In this document: piece after piece, positions 7,677-16,883 of the stretch
Position numbering within the stretch: the stretch's first letter is position 1
Layout: every line of letters starts with the position of its first letter
Made by a program: the position numbers and the translations under genes
Assembly: GCA_029247365.1 (NCBI GenBank)
Contig: JAQWLJ010000067.1
Span: 1-57,688, forward strand
DNA: 57,688 nt
Origin: Acidimicrobiales bacterium
Lineage (GTDB): Bacteria; Actinomycetota; Acidimicrobiia; Acidimicrobiales; Aldehydirespiratoraceae
Reading direction: 5' to 3'
Notes under the pieces: model-generated
What the model saw: only the letters and a program-made list of their open reading frames with translations
Databases searched by the model: none
Told to the model about the DNA's origin: nothing

Positions 7677-8528
7677 ATGCAGGAACTCTCAAGCAAGACA
7701 GCAGTGGTGACAGGCGCAGCGAGCGGAATAGGTCTCGGATTCGCCGAGGCATTCGCCGCGCAAGGGATGAACGTCGTGATGACCGACGTCGAATCCGGCC
7801 CGCTCGCAATCGAAGCGGAGCGGATCGCTCAGAGCGCCGAGGTGCTCTCGATGGTGGTCGATGTCTCCAAGCTCGATCAGATCGAAGCGATGCACGCAGC
7901 CACGCTCGAACGCTTCGGGGCCGCGCACGTGCTCTGTAACAACGCGGGCGTCGGTGGCGGAGGCGACGTGGCCGACTGCCCGATCGACATGTGGGAATGG
8001 GTCCTCAACGTCGATCTGTGGGGTGTCATCTACGGCTGCAAAACGTTCCTTCCCGACATGCTCGAGCAGGGTGAGGGGCACATCATCAACACGGCCTCGA
8101 TCTGTGGTCAGCTCGCGTTCGGCGGCAACGGGCCTTACAACGTCGCAAAGTTCGGTGTGGTCGCCTTGTCGGAGACAATCGCCGAGGAAGTCGCCGATAC
8201 CGGGGTCAGCGTAAGCTGTCTCTGCCCGGGGTTCGTCGCGACGCGCATCATCGAGTCGAGACGAAACCTGCCCGAGGACATGGCCGCCCAGCAGGGCGAG
8301 CCGACGGCCGAGGAGTTGGCGATCCGCAACGCGATCCTCGAACAGTTCTCGCAACGCAAGCCGCCATCGGAGGTCGCCGATCTCGTGGTGAACGCGATCA
8401 AGGACGAGCAGTTCTGGATCTTCACCGACGATCACTTCCAGCCGCGCATGGCCGACCGGGCCGAGGCGATTCAGGTCGGGACGTCGCGGCCCATGCTCGG
8501 TCGCATGGCCGACACTTTCTTCGAGTAG
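7677..8528 (+). CDS. Short-chain dehydrogenase/reductase
   Basis: 283 aa from ATG 7677 (MQELSSKTAVVTG); an in-frame upstream ATG at 7644 would add 11 residues that do not look like SDR sequence. Classical SDR marks are all present: TGAASGIG for the cofactor, NNAG around residue 85, the catalytic Ser in the NTASICG block, and YNVAK with the Tyr/Lys pair. An Asp (TDVES) at the end of the second strand suggests NAD rather than NADP preference. The substrate cannot be told. The gene stands alone and is followed by a stem-loop shared with the convergent HTH gene. Confidence 0.88.
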   Translation: MQELSSKTAVVTGAASGIGLGFAEAFAAQGMNVVMTDVESGPLAIEAERIAQSAEVLSMVVDVSKLDQIEAMHAATLERFGAAHVLCNNAGVGGGGDVADCPIDMWEWVLNVDLWGVIYGCKTFLPDMLEQGEGHIINTASICGQLAFGGNGPYNVAKFGVVALSETIAEEVADTGVSVSCLCPGFVATRIIESRRNLPEDMAAQQGEPTAEELAIRNAILEQFSQRKPPSEVADLVVNAIKDEQFWIFTDDHFQPRMADRAEAIQVGTSRPMLGRMADTFFE

Positions 8529-8532
8529 CGCA

Positions 8533-8553
8533 CGACCGCCCAAGCAGCGGTCG
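8533..8553. terminator. Stem-loop between convergent genes
   Basis: The arms CGACCGC (8533-8539) and GCGGTCG (8547-8553) surround a 7-base loop, just after the SDR stop and just past the end of the convergent HTH gene at 8558. It probably serves as a bidirectional terminator. Confidence 0.55.
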
Positions 8554-8557
8554 CTCT

Positions 8558-8782
8558 TCAGTCGCCGCTGCCAGCGACCTCGGGGTAGAGATGGCTCATG
8601 GTCCCCGGCTGGACACGGGAGGCCTCGATGAACGCTTCGACATCGACGCGCTGCAGGCGGATCACGCGCCCAAACTTGTAGGCAGCGATCTGCCCTTCGT
8701 CGATAAAGCGATACAGCGTGCGGTTCGTAATGCCGAGATACTCGGCTGCAGCGGCCGTAGACATCCACTCAATCTCGCTCAT
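8558..8782 (-). CDS. Excisionase/BldC-type helix-turn-helix protein
   Basis: 74 aa from ATG 8782; the TTG two codons upstream is less likely. It has the MerR-like HTH_17 pattern: WMSTAAAAEYLGITNRTLYRFIDEGQIAAYKFGRVIRLQRVDVEAFI. The first helices read the DNA and the R-V-I-R-L wing follows. Small actinobacterial proteins of this type include BldC regulators and phage excisionases. No integrase or phage gene is nearby, so a regulator is more likely than an excisionase. A short hydrophilic tail follows the domain. Confidence 0.85.
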   Translation of the reverse strand: MSEIEWMSTAAAAEYLGITNRTLYRFIDEGQIAAYKFGRVIRLQRVDVEAFIEASRVQPGTMSHLYPEVAGSGD

Positions 8783-9156
8783 CCCCAAAACCTAGCCGGT
8801 CTCAAACCCGAAACTCGGCCGCGACTCCTCACGGCCTTTCATGAAGTTCGACATGTATTCGGACCTCGACCATGACGAATGGGAAGAGAGCGGTCGCCGC
8901 GGTACGAACGAGCAGAGCAGCGTGACGACAGTGGCTGAGACAGACCCGTTCCACGCACCGCGCCCCTCACCACGCACGATCCAAGCCCGACGGACACTCC
9001 CGAGCAGCCGGGCGGTCCCACCGACATCGACAACCTTGACCTGCGCTGTCATCAGTGCCACGGGGTCGTCCACCGGAAAGCCGAACGAAGAACCGCCGCC
9101 TGAGCGAGGGCTCGGGCGGCTGATCGCACCGGCGTGCCGGACTAACGTCGTTTTCC
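8783..9156. other. Leader region upstream of nitrile hydratase, no clear gene
   Basis: 374 bases. Open frames on either strand (for example from 8841) lack domain-like composition and run into neighbouring genes, so none is called. The region should contain the promoter for the nitrile hydratase operon. The one clear element is the hairpin at 9095-9120. Confidence 0.45.
9095..9120 (+). promoter_or_regulatory. Strong stem-loop 36 bases upstream of nthB
   Basis: GCCGCC-T-GAGC, a 4-base loop (GAGG), then GCTC-G-GGCGGC: an 11-step stem with a single T-G wobble. It is not followed by a T-run. It could be a terminator insulating the operon or a 5'-UTR structure that controls it. Confidence 0.45.
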
Positions 9157-9741
9157 ATGGAAGGCATCCACGACATGGGCGGCAGTTACGAGTTCCCATC
9201 CAGCCTCGCCGAACGAGACCAGGAGGTCTTTCACGCCGAGTGGGAAGCGCGCGCGTTTGTGCTGTCGAATGCCTACACGGGCGCAGGGTGCGCCAACGTC
9301 GACCAGTTTCGCCATGCCATCGAACGACTCGATCCTGAGGCGTACCTCAGCGACGGTTACTTCGGCCGCTGGCTCGGCTCGATCGAGTTGATGATCGCTG
9401 ACGCCGACGGCCACGTGATCCCGGGTCGCTATACCGACCACACCGCAGCCCGCAACCTTCATGCAACACCGAGGTTCGCCGTTGGCGACATCGTCCGCAC
9501 CACAAACCACAACCCACCCGGCCACACCCGGCTGCCCAGCTACGTGCGCAACCGGACCGGCCGGGTCACCCTCGTGCAGGGTGGATGGGTCTATCCCGAT
9601 ACCCACGCGCATCACGAGGGTGAGAACCCCGAACCCGTCTACGCCGTGCGCTTCGACGGCGAAGAGCTGTGGGGAACCGAAGCCGAACCCCACACGTCGG
9701 TCACCGTCGACCTGTTCGAGAGCTACTTGGAGTCGACATGA
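9157..9741 (+). CDS. nthB: Nitrile hydratase beta subunit
   Basis: 194 aa. The start MEGIHDMGG matches the conserved beta-subunit N-terminus (usually MDGIHDxGG), which fixes ATG 9157. The C-terminal half carries the usual beta-barrel signature: [20 protein letters not shown], an [11 protein letters not shown] turn, a [10 protein letters not shown] stretch and YAVRF. It pairs with the alpha subunit to form the enzyme that hydrates nitriles to amides in the cytoplasm. It is a little shorter than many beta subunits (about 210-230 aa). The next gene overlaps its stop by ATGA. Confidence 0.92.
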   Translation: MEGIHDMGGSYEFPSSLAERDQEVFHAEWEARAFVLSNAYTGAGCANVDQFRHAIERLDPEAYLSDGYFGRWLGSIELMIADADGHVIPGRYTDHTAARNLHATPRFAVGDIVRTTNHNPPGHTRLPSYVRNRTGRVTLVQGGWVYPDTHAHHEGENPEPVYAVRFDGEELWGTEAEPHTSVTVDLFESYLEST

Positions 9742-10319
9742 GCCACGATCACGATCCCCGAGCCATCCGCACGGAGGCCCTCGAGCGACTGCTCGTAGAT
9801 CAAGGGCTGATCACATCGGCCGCGATCGACACGATCATCGAGCGTTACGAAACCGACGTCGGGCCCCTCAACGGTGCGCGCGTTGTCGCAAAAGCCTGGA
9901 CCGACTCCGAGTACCGGACCCGGCTCCTCAACGACGGCACCGCCGCGATCGCGGAGCTTGCTATCGGCGGGGCGCAGGGCGAGAAGATGGTCGTCGTTGA
10001 AAACACGCCCGACGTGCACAACGTCGTCGTCTGCACACTGTGCTCGTGCTACCCCTGGCCCGTCCTCGGCCTGCCGCCAGCGTGGTACAAGGATCCGGCC
10101 TACCGCTCCCGGATTGTGCGCGAGCCGCGCAAGGTCCTGGGCGAGTTCGGGCTGACTCTCGACGACAACATCGAGATCCGGGTCTGGGACTCCAGCGCCG
10201 AGATCCGTTACCTCGTGCTGCCTGAGCGACCCGAATCGGTAATCGATGACGACGAGGAGGCGCTGGCCGAGCTCGTCACCCGCGACTCCATGATCGGTGT
10301 GGCGAGGATCGACGCATGA
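9738..10319 (+). CDS. nthA: Nitrile hydratase alpha subunit, cobalt type
   Basis: 193 aa from ATG 9738, overlapping the beta stop as ATGA. The metal claw [12 protein letters not shown] is present near residue 95; Thr in CTLCSC is the established mark of the cobalt class, whereas iron enzymes have Ser. Downstream [18 protein letters not shown] and the region around [20 protein letters not shown] are family hallmarks. The second and third Cys of the claw are normally oxidised to sulfinic and sulfenic forms. The order beta-alpha-accessory also fits known cobalt-type operons. The accessory gene overlaps the stop by ATGA, so the three genes are tightly coupled. Confidence 0.95.
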   Translation: MSHDHDPRAIRTEALERLLVDQGLITSAAIDTIIERYETDVGPLNGARVVAKAWTDSEYRTRLLNDGTAAIAELAIGGAQGEKMVVVENTPDVHNVVVCTLCSCYPWPVLGLPPAWYKDPAYRSRIVREPRKVLGEFGLTLDDNIEIRVWDSSAEIRYLVLPERPESVIDDDEEALAELVTRDSMIGVARIDA

Positions 10320-10678
10320 CGCCTCTATCCGATACCACCCTGCTTCCCGCCGACGGTCCCACTGCTCCCCCACGAGCGAACGGTGAGCTCGTCTTTGACG
10401 CACCGTGGCAGACCCGTATCTTCGGCGCCACCGTTGCGCTCTGCGAGGCCGGCCGATTCGAGTGGCCAGAATTCCAGCAACGGCTCATCAACGCGATCAG
10501 CGCCCACGAGGCAGCGATTGACGCAGAGACCCCCGGCGAAGGCAGTGACTACGACTACTGGGGCTGCTGGCTCGACGCCTTTCGCTCCCTCGCCGATGCG
10601 CACGGCTGGGCGGGGGCCGAGACACTGCACGACATGGAACACGAGCTGGAGGCGCGGCCGGTGGGCCACGACCACTGA
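10316..10678 (+). CDS. Nitrile hydratase accessory protein (cobalt maturation)
   Basis: 120 aa. It has the small activator pattern: [35 protein letters not shown], then [20 protein letters not shown]. This resembles the N-terminal part of the beta subunit, as expected for this family. Such proteins (P14K/NhhG type) form a complex with the alpha subunit and help insert and oxidise the cobalt site. Last gene of the operon; it converges on galE with 15 bases between. Confidence 0.88.
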   Translation: MTPLSDTTLLPADGPTAPPRANGELVFDAPWQTRIFGATVALCEAGRFEWPEFQQRLINAISAHEAAIDAETPGEGSDYDYWGCWLDAFRSLADAHGWAGAETLHDMEHELEARPVGHDH

Positions 10679-10693
10679 GCTTCGCTCGCGCCC

Positions 10694-11710
10694 TTAGTCG
10701 GCGAAACCGTTGGGGTTGTTCGACTGCCAGTTCCAGTGATCGCGCATCATCTCGGCAAGGTTGCGCTGGCTCCGCCAACCCAGGACCTCTTCGGCGTAGG
10801 CCGGGTCGGCGTAGATCTGCGCGACGTCACCAGGGCGACGATCGACGATCTCGTAGGCGATCGGTTCGCCGACCGCCGCTTCGGCCGCGGCAACAACCTC
10901 GAGCACCGACGAACCGACGCCCGTCCCCAGGTTGACGGCGGTACAGGCTCCGCGCAGCTTTGCGTCGAGCGCCTCGAGCGCCGACACGTGCCCCTCGGCG
11001 AGGTCGACAACGTGAATGTAATCGCGGATGCAAGTTCCGTCGGGCGTGTCGTAATCGTCGCCAAACACGCCGAGCTTTTTGAGCCGGCCGACTGCTACTT
11101 GCATCACGAACGGCACCAAGTTGTCGGGGATGCCATTCGGATCTTCGCCAATCGCGCCGCTCTCGTGGGCACCGACCGGATTGAAGTACCGAAGCAGCGC
11201 GACATCGAGGTCTGCAGCCTCGGCGACATCTCGCAAGATCTGCTCAGACATGTGCTTGGTCTGGCCGTAAGGACTTTCGGCGCCGGTCGGCGCGCGCTCC
11301 GTCACCGGAATGGCATCGGGCTGGCCGTAGACGGTGCACGACGACGAGAAGACGAGCTTTCGCACGCCATGTTCGACCATCGTCTCGGCCACCGCAATGG
11401 TGGAACCGAGGTTGTTGCCGTAGTACTCAAGCGGTATCGCAATGCTCTCGCCGACAGCCTTGTGGGCTGCGAAGTGGACAACTTCGTCGATGTCGTGGGC
11501 CTCGAAAACCGCGTTGAGCTGCCCCCGGTCGCGGAGATCAGCTTCGACGCAGACGAGGTCGGGCGTAGTCAGGGATCGGATCGCCTCGACTGCGGCCGGT
11601 GAGCTGTTGTTGAAGTTGTCAATCAGCACAACCTCACGGCCAGACTCGTGGAGCGCGACCGCTGTGTGCGAGCCGATGTAGCCAGCGCCGCCAGTGACGA
11701 GAACGGCCAT
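10694..11710 (-). CDS. galE: UDP-glucose 4-epimerase
   Basis: 338 aa, the usual length. The Rossmann motif GGAGYIGSH is at the N-terminus, followed by DNFNNSS, the VHFAAHKAVGES block, the SSSCTVYG stretch with the catalytic Ser region, and YGQTK with the Tyr/Lys pair. RYFNPVGAHESG and the C-terminal RRPGD complete the GalE signature. It interconverts UDP-Glc and UDP-Gal for glycan synthesis. Its ATG overlaps the stop of the pyrophosphorylase gene upstream (ATGA), so the two form an operon. Confidence 0.95.
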   Translation of the reverse strand: MAVLVTGGAGYIGSHTAVALHESGREVVLIDNFNNSSPAAVEAIRSLTTPDLVCVEADLRDRGQLNAVFEAHDIDEVVHFAAHKAVGESIAIPLEYYGNNLGSTIAVAETMVEHGVRKLVFSSSCTVYGQPDAIPVTERAPTGAESPYGQTKHMSEQILRDVAEAADLDVALLRYFNPVGAHESGAIGEDPNGIPDNLVPFVMQVAVGRLKKLGVFGDDYDTPDGTCIRDYIHVVDLAEGHVSALEALDAKLRGACTAVNLGTGVGSSVLEVVAAAEAAVGEPIAYEIVDRRPGDVAQIYADPAYAEEVLGWRSQRNLAEMMRDHWNWQSNNPNGFAD

Positions 11711-12714
11711 CAGCCGCTCTCCGGAATCTTCACACCGTCGAGAAGAGCACCGGCCGGAGCGAGGGCATCATCGCCCAGCATGGCGAGGCCGGTGAGCTTG
11801 GCGCTCGACTCGACCGTAGCCCCGGGGCCGACGATTGAACCGTCGACGACAGCGTTCGTCGCCACCCGCGCTCCAGTCGAGACGACCGAGTCGCGCACAA
11901 CCGCGCCCGCTTCGACGGTGGCGCCCGCCATGACAACCGAGTGGTCAACGTAAGCGGTGGCATCGACCTTCGCCGAGTCGGCGATGCCCTTGTGGGCGGA
12001 ACCGCGAACGCCGTCGATCAGATCGAGTTGGATGTCGATGTAGGTCTGCGGTGTGCCAGCGTCGACCCAGTAAGCATCGCTTTGCACCGCCCAGAGGCCA
12101 CCGTCGGCGACGATGGCAGGAAACGTCTCGCGTTCGATCGACACCTTTCGGCCCGAGTCGATGCGCTGCAAGACCGACGGTTCGAGCACGTAGGTACCGG
12201 CGTTGATCCAGTTGGTGGGAGCGTCGCCACTCTGGGGCTTCTCGACAAACCCGAGCACCTTCCCGTTCTCTTCGGTCGTCACCACGCCGAAGCGAGACGG
12301 GTCGTCGACGGGAGTGAGTGCGATCGTGCCCTCGGCACCAACCTCATGGTGTCGGTTCCACACCTCCGTCACGTCAAGGTCGGTGAAGACATCGCCGTTG
12401 ACAACGATGAACGTCTCGTCGATACCGGCCGCGTCAGCAGCAAAGCGAACCGCTCCAGCGGTGTCGAGCGGTTCGGGTTCGACTGCGTACTTCAGCGCAA
12501 CGTCGGCGCATTCGCCGTCAGGATAGGCATTGCGAAAGACATCTTCTCTGTAGCCGAGCGACAGGACCACCTCGTCAACCCCGTGGGCACCAAGGCCGCC
12601 GATGACGTGCTCAAGCATCGTCCGATTGAGGACCGGCAACATCTGCTTGGGTGTCGTGAGCGTGAGTGGGCGCAGGCGGGTTCCGAACCCTCCTACCAAC
12701 ACGACCGCCTTCAT
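11710..12714 (-). CDS. NDP-sugar pyrophosphorylase, probably mannose-1-phosphate guanylyltransferase
   Basis: 334 aa from ATG 12714, chosen for AGGAGG 8 bases upstream. The nucleotidyltransferase motif GGFGTRLRPLT is at residues 8-18, then PKQMLPV, VVNGDVFTDLD and FVEKP. The segment NWINAGTYVLEPSVL and the RETFPAIV motif resemble mycobacterial GDP-mannose pyrophosphorylases. From about residue 240 the protein has left-handed beta-helix hexapeptides. GDP-mannose is therefore the likely product, and would feed the GDP-fucose synthase at 18003; a glucose-1-phosphate nucleotidyltransferase is the alternative. The gene is translationally coupled to galE. Confidence 0.82.
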   Translation of the reverse strand: MKAVVLVGGFGTRLRPLTLTTPKQMLPVLNRTMLEHVIGGLGAHGVDEVVLSLGYREDVFRNAYPDGECADVALKYAVEPEPLDTAGAVRFAADAAGIDETFIVVNGDVFTDLDVTEVWNRHHEVGAEGTIALTPVDDPSRFGVVTTEENGKVLGFVEKPQSGDAPTNWINAGTYVLEPSVLQRIDSGRKVSIERETFPAIVADGGLWAVQSDAYWVDAGTPQTYIDIQLDLIDGVRGSAHKGIADSAKVDATAYVDHSVVMAGATVEAGAVVRDSVVSTGARVATNAVVDGSIVGPGATVESSAKLTGLAMLGDDALAPAGALLDGVKIPESG

Positions 12715-12850
12715 CTGAGACACCTCCTGGGCGCTCTGTCGAGCGTTCAAGCCGTCCTCCTCATCGATGGAGAAAGCCCGATGTGAAGACGCTAACGCCT
12801 GTCTTGCCCAGCGCTGCAGCAGGCCCCCGGCCGAAGCTGCAGTGCCAGGT

Positions 12851-13534
12851 TTACTCGCCCTCAGCGTCGAGCGGAACGGTGTCGGTCGAAATCAACGAGC
12901 TGCCGGTGGAGGCATCGAGCTGAGCGAGCGACGCAGCGCTCGGCGGCGGTGGGTTCTCGCCGACAGCCACCTTGGCGATCGAGAACGCCTCACGGTCCTG
13001 AAGAAGCTGGATATCTTCGAAGTCGTCGTCGAAGACCGAGACGATCTGAACACCACCATCAACCTGGTAGCGAGCCACCTTGATTACCGCTGGCTCGCCG
13101 TCACATCCGTCGGCCGCAGAGATGACGCCCGCTTCTGGCGTAGTGATCGCATCGCGGCTGACGGTGGCCCGCATGGCCTCGAACAGGACGCCAAGGGTGG
13201 CATCGTCTCCGGTGGCTGAGCTGTTGAACGGGTGGATGTGCACAAGGCTGTCCTGGTGGCTGTGAATGCCATCGGGGTCGGCACTGCCCTGGAAGAACGG
13301 CCTCTCGGTTCCGCATTCGTAGATCGAGTAGGCGGCATGCCAGTGGTCACCGATCACCGGCGGCGAGGCAGGCGCCCGGTTCTCGCGAGCGAGGAACACG
13401 AGCCCGATGCCAAGGACGACAATGAGACCAACGACCAGGGGGAAGCCGAGCTCGCGCGACTCGGACGCACCACGCGAAGAGGCCGCGGCCTTGGCCGCCC
13501 GCTGGACCTTCTTGGACGAACTTGCTTTACCCAC
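12851..13534 (-). CDS. Membrane-anchored extracytoplasmic protein, unknown function
   Basis: About 227 aa from GTG 13534 (a TTG 9 bases upstream is possible). The N-terminus is Lys/Ser/Ala-rich, followed by one transmembrane segment at about residues 32-50 (FPLVVGLIVVLGIGLVFLA). The outside domain begins with GDHWHAAYSIYECG and has a His-rich run (HSHQDSLVHIHPF). The His clusters suggest metal binding. The C-terminus is Pro/Ser-rich. I do not recognise a named family. It stands between the pyrophosphorylase and the GT4 operon, all on the minus strand. Confidence 0.7.
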   Translation of the reverse strand: MGKASSSKKVQRAAKAAASSRGASESRELGFPLVVGLIVVLGIGLVFLARENRAPASPPVIGDHWHAAYSIYECGTERPFFQGSADPDGIHSHQDSLVHIHPFNSSATGDDATLGVLFEAMRATVSRDAITTPEAGVISAADGCDGEPAVIKVARYQVDGGVQIVSVFDDDFEDIQLLQDREAFSIAKVAVGENPPPPSAASLAQLDASTGSSLISTDTVPLDAEGE

Positions 13535-13600
13535 GGCACGCAACGCTAGCGGCGCGAACCACGCTTGAGTCGGACAGCTCGCAATCGTGGCCGAGCGAAC

Positions 13601-14824
13601 TCATGCCAACTCGTCGAAGAGCTCCTGATACGTCATGGCAACCGCCGCTGGCGATGCCCAGCTCTCGACAAAGGTGCGCCCCCGCTCTCCCATCCGCGTG
13701 CGGTCACTGGTCGCTGCGACCAACTCAGCAAGCGCTGATTCGAAGGCATCAAGGTCCTCAGGCGGCACCGAGACACCACACTGATTCTCCTCAAGTATCC
13801 GGCTCACCTCGGTGCCTGGATCGATCGAGGCGAACACCGGGCGGCCCGCGGCGAGAATCGAGTACAGCTTCGACGGGACCGAGGAGCGGGCCAGACCCTT
13901 CCGTAAGGCGATCAGATGAATATCGCCCGACGCAAGCACCTCCGGCAGGCGTTCAGGCGGCTGGAAGTCGACGAAAACAACCGAGTCGAGATCGCGAGCC
14001 GACGCTTCGAGCCGGGCCCGTTCCGAGCCGGTGCCATTGATCACGAACAAGACATCGTCGCGTTCAGTCCATCGTCGAGCTGTGTCGAGCATCAACTCGA
14101 GTGGCTGGGAGAACCCGATGTTGCCCGCATACATCACGACGGTGCGATCACCAGCACCAACCTCACGCCGATACGCAGTATCAGAGGCCGCCGGCTGAAT
14201 ACGTTGGGTGTCGACGAAGTTTGGAATGACTCGAACCTTCGCCGGGTCCTGGCCACCAATCTTGGCCGCAACGTTGTCGCGCAGATCGCTCGACAACACC
14301 GTGATGGCGTCGGCGCGCTTATAGACGAACGACTCGAGCCCCTGCAGCGTCCGAACCAACCGAGGCGAAGAGATCGCGCCAACCTCGATCGCGACATCGG
14401 GAAAGATGTCCTGCACGTTGAACACACAGGCTGCACGCCGAAGTCGAGCGACGACCAAGCCAGAAAGACCCAACGTCAGTGGCGGCGACATCGTGAGCAC
14501 GACATCGGGCCGGCGCCGCTGGAAGAGCGCGCCAAGGAAGGCCATCACGGTGAACCCGGCGAACCCCAAGGCCCGTGCTGGGATGTTCGTCTTGTCCGTC
14601 GGGAACGGATGAACTCGGGTGATGGAACCCCACGCCGTCTTCTCTCGCCGCCAAGGCCGCCCTTTCCAACTCTCCTCGATTCGGTGCTTTTCGTACCAGG
14701 GCAGCGACGTGACGATGTGGAGCTCGTGGCCGAGCCTGATCAGCTGCTCGGCCATTTCGGTCATCACGACAGCCGTAGGTGCCATATCAGGGGCGTAGTG
14801 AGGGCAGATCACCACGACGCGCAT
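13601..14824 (-). CDS. Glycosyltransferase family 4, WbuB-like
   Basis: 407 aa from ATG 14824, which overlaps the stop of the upstream epimerase gene as ATGA. The N-terminal MRVVVICPHYAPDMAP and the HIVTSLPWYEKHR block are typical of the WbuB-type group. In the C-terminal domain MYAGNIGFSQPLE and the donor-site stretch SSVPSKLYSILAAGRPV are seen in place of the usual E-x7-E. A hydrophobic stretch around residues 90-115 may associate with the membrane. Relatives add aminosugars to lipid-linked O-units. Last gene of a four-gene coupled operon. Confidence 0.88.
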   Translation of the reverse strand: MRVVVICPHYAPDMAPTAVVMTEMAEQLIRLGHELHIVTSLPWYEKHRIEESWKGRPWRREKTAWGSITRVHPFPTDKTNIPARALGFAGFTVMAFLGALFQRRRPDVVLTMSPPLTLGLSGLVVARLRRAACVFNVQDIFPDVAIEVGAISSPRLVRTLQGLESFVYKRADAITVLSSDLRDNVAAKIGGQDPAKVRVIPNFVDTQRIQPAASDTAYRREVGAGDRTVVMYAGNIGFSQPLELMLDTARRWTERDDVLFVINGTGSERARLEASARDLDSVVFVDFQPPERLPEVLASGDIHLIALRKGLARSSVPSKLYSILAAGRPVFASIDPGTEVSRILEENQCGVSVPPEDLDAFESALAELVAATSDRTRMGERGRTFVESWASPAAVAMTYQELFDELA

Positions 14825-15789
14825 CAGCAAGCCTCCTGCGCGTCGAACCACTCGGTGGTCGCCGCGACCGCAGCGGCAAGGCCGACCCGGTCGACACCGT
14901 AACGCCGGGTGACGAGCTCATCGATCTCGGTTGTGTCGAACCGGCTCGACGTCAGCATGTTGCGTAAACGGAACGAGGTCATTGGCGGCGCCGCCATCAG
15001 CCCGATCCGCTTGGCGAGATCGCCACCCAACCCGACGAGACGGAGCAGGCCGACAGGGGCCGTTCGTACCTGACGCCCGTTGGCGGCTGCGACGTGCTCC
15101 GCGAAGGACCGAACGGTGTACTCGAACGGGTCAGTCACATAGTGAGTCGATCCCGACGAGGCCTCCGCCGCAGCCGAGACAAGCTGCTGCGTGACATTAC
15201 CAACGAAGCCAAACGCCTTGATGACCTCGCTTCGACCCGGGTGCATGTAGCGCCCGGCCCGAACCGTGTCGAAGAAGTCGCGGTACGGCGCCCCAAACCA
15301 TGGCCCCCAGATCGAGGTGGGCCGACAGATCACCCACTCAAGGGAAGACGCCCGTACAGCCTGCTCCGCTGCAACCTTGCTCTCGCCGTAGGGCGTGTCG
15401 GGCCGGTAGTCGGTGACGTGCTCAGGCACCGAGCCGTTGCGGCACACAAGCATGCTCGAGACCAAGACGAGGCGGCCTGAGAAGCCAGCTTCGGTAAGGG
15501 CACCAACCAGGTTGTTGGTGCCATCGACGTTGACCTTGTAGTCGGCTACCGCAGCGCCGTCGAGATCGGTCCGGGCTGCAAGGTGGTACACGATGTTGGG
15601 CTCGACCCGAGCGACCACATCGTCGATTGCGGCACGGTCGAGCACATCGAGCGACTCGAATCCATCGATGTGCGCCGGGACCTGCGGGGGTCGGACATCG
15701 GCGCTGACGACCCTGCCTCCCTCGGCGCGCAGCAGGCCAACGAGATTGGTACCAAGAAACCCGGAACCGCCGGTGACGAGCGCTGTCAT
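14824..15789 (-). CDS. NAD-dependent epimerase/dehydratase (extended SDR)
   Basis: 321 aa. It starts MTALVTGGSGFLGTNLVGLL (cofactor motif GGSGFLG), has YHLAARTDLDG, then LVLVSSMLVC with the Ser site and YGESK with the catalytic Tyr/Lys. The central PTSIWGPWFG is typical of NDP-sugar epimerases and reductases. The substrate cannot be named. It sits between GT4 genes and overlaps both neighbours by ATGA, so it probably makes or modifies a sugar for those transferases. Confidence 0.88.
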   Translation of the reverse strand: MTALVTGGSGFLGTNLVGLLRAEGGRVVSADVRPPQVPAHIDGFESLDVLDRAAIDDVVARVEPNIVYHLAARTDLDGAAVADYKVNVDGTNNLVGALTEAGFSGRLVLVSSMLVCRNGSVPEHVTDYRPDTPYGESKVAAEQAVRASSLEWVICRPTSIWGPWFGAPYRDFFDTVRAGRYMHPGRSEVIKAFGFVGNVTQQLVSAAAEASSGSTHYVTDPFEYTVRSFAEHVAAANGRQVRTAPVGLLRLVGLGGDLAKRIGLMAAPPMTSFRLRNMLTSSRFDTTEIDELVTRRYGVDRVGLAAAVAATTEWFDAQEAC

Positions 15790-16883
15790 CGCACGGCCTC
15801 GAACAGGACCGCGGCCGTCTCATCAGCCGCCCGGTCCCAGGAGAATCGTTTGACGTTGCGATACCCGGCAACACGGAGCGCCTCAGCCACATCGTCTTCT
15901 GACAACACCATCGCAATGCTCGTGGCATAGCTCGCGGCATCGACGGCCGGCGGATAGTGCGCACCGAACCCGGCGACTTCAGGCAGTGCGCCGCCCTGGC
16001 TGCAGATGACCGGCGCCCCGAGCATCTGTGCTTCGACCACCGGCAAGCCGAACCCTTCGTAGACCGAGGCCGTGACGTACGCACCCGCGCTGCGGTACAG
16101 ACCGGCCAACTCGGCCTCGCTGACCCGTTCACGGTGGATCACCCACTCCTCGTGCCCATCGACCGCTGCGGCCAGCAAGCCGAACGGGTCAGCCCCAACG
16201 ACCACGAGGCGGAGGTCGTGGCCCTCGGCACGCAGACGCGACACCGCTCCGACGATGACGGGCATGCGTTTGTTGGCGGTGGCCGCAGCAACTGCAAGAA
16301 CATACGGGGCCTTGACCTCTGGCACGATCGGTTCGACCGTTGCCAGCGTCGTCCGAACCCCATGGAGCACGACGCGAACGCCGCCCGTTCGTTCGTCACC
16401 CAGCTCAGCGATGAGATCGTTCGCCGTCTTCGCCGAGCACACGATGACGCGCCGAGCCCGACGAACGGTAGCCGGCACCAGCCAACGGAAGTAGTGACGC
16501 CTCAGGCCAGCGACAGCACCGGGCACATGCCGGTAGTACAGGTCATGAATCGTGGCGACCTGGGGGCCCCGCACCGCCAACGGTGCGACGTAGCCGGCCG
16601 ACCACAACACGTCGAGATCGTGGCGAAAGGCTCGGACGGCCAACACCGTCTGTTCGTATGCGATCCGAGCGATAGCCGACGAGAACCGGGGCGCTGGCAC
16701 AACCTCGACGCGGTCGCGTAGGTCGTCGGGCACCCAGCCCCCCTGGGCGAAGACCACCAAATCGAGGTCGTTGCGGTCGGCGAGCCGGCGTAGCAGCTCC
16801 CACGTGTAGGTGCCGGTGCCGCTCACCTCCGCAGGGCGAAGGAACAAGGCGTTCACGCCAACCCGAACGGGCGGCCTATTCAT
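15786..16883 (-). CDS. Glycosyltransferase family 4
   Basis: 365 aa. N-terminal domain with VGVNALFLRPAEVSGTGTYT (acceptor-side glycine loop), DVLWSAGYVAPLAVRGPQVATIHDLYY in the middle, and the C-terminal donor site YEGFGLPVVEAQMLGAPVI with both Glu of E-x7-E. This is the mannosyl/rhamnosyl-type GT4 architecture; donor and acceptor are unknown. Second gene of the operon running from 17980 to 13601. Confidence 0.9.
   Translation of the reverse strand: MNRPPVRVGVNALFLRPAEVSGTGTYTWELLRRLADRNDLDLVVFAQGGWVPDDLRDRVEVVPAPRFSSAIARIAYEQTVLAVRAFRHDLDVLWSAGYVAPLAVRGPQVATIHDLYYRHVPGAVAGLRRHYFRWLVPATVRRARRVIVCSAKTANDLIAELGDERTGGVRVVLHGVRTTLATVEPIVPEVKAPYVLAVAAATANKRMPVIVGAVSRLRAEGHDLRLVVVGADPFGLLAAAVDGHEEWVIHRERVSEAELAGLYRSAGAYVTASVYEGFGLPVVEAQMLGAPVICSQGGALPEVAGFGAHYPPAVDAASYATSIAMVLSEDDVAEALRVAGYRNVKRFSWDRAADETAAVLFEAVR

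Noticed and set aside
8841-9338. Plus-strand frame of 165 codons upstream of nthB
   Set aside because: Overlaps nthB in another frame, becomes Arg/Pro-rich, and shows no domain or ribosome site.
10736-11602. Long plus-strand frame of 288 codons
   Set aside because: Antisense shadow of galE in high-GC DNA.
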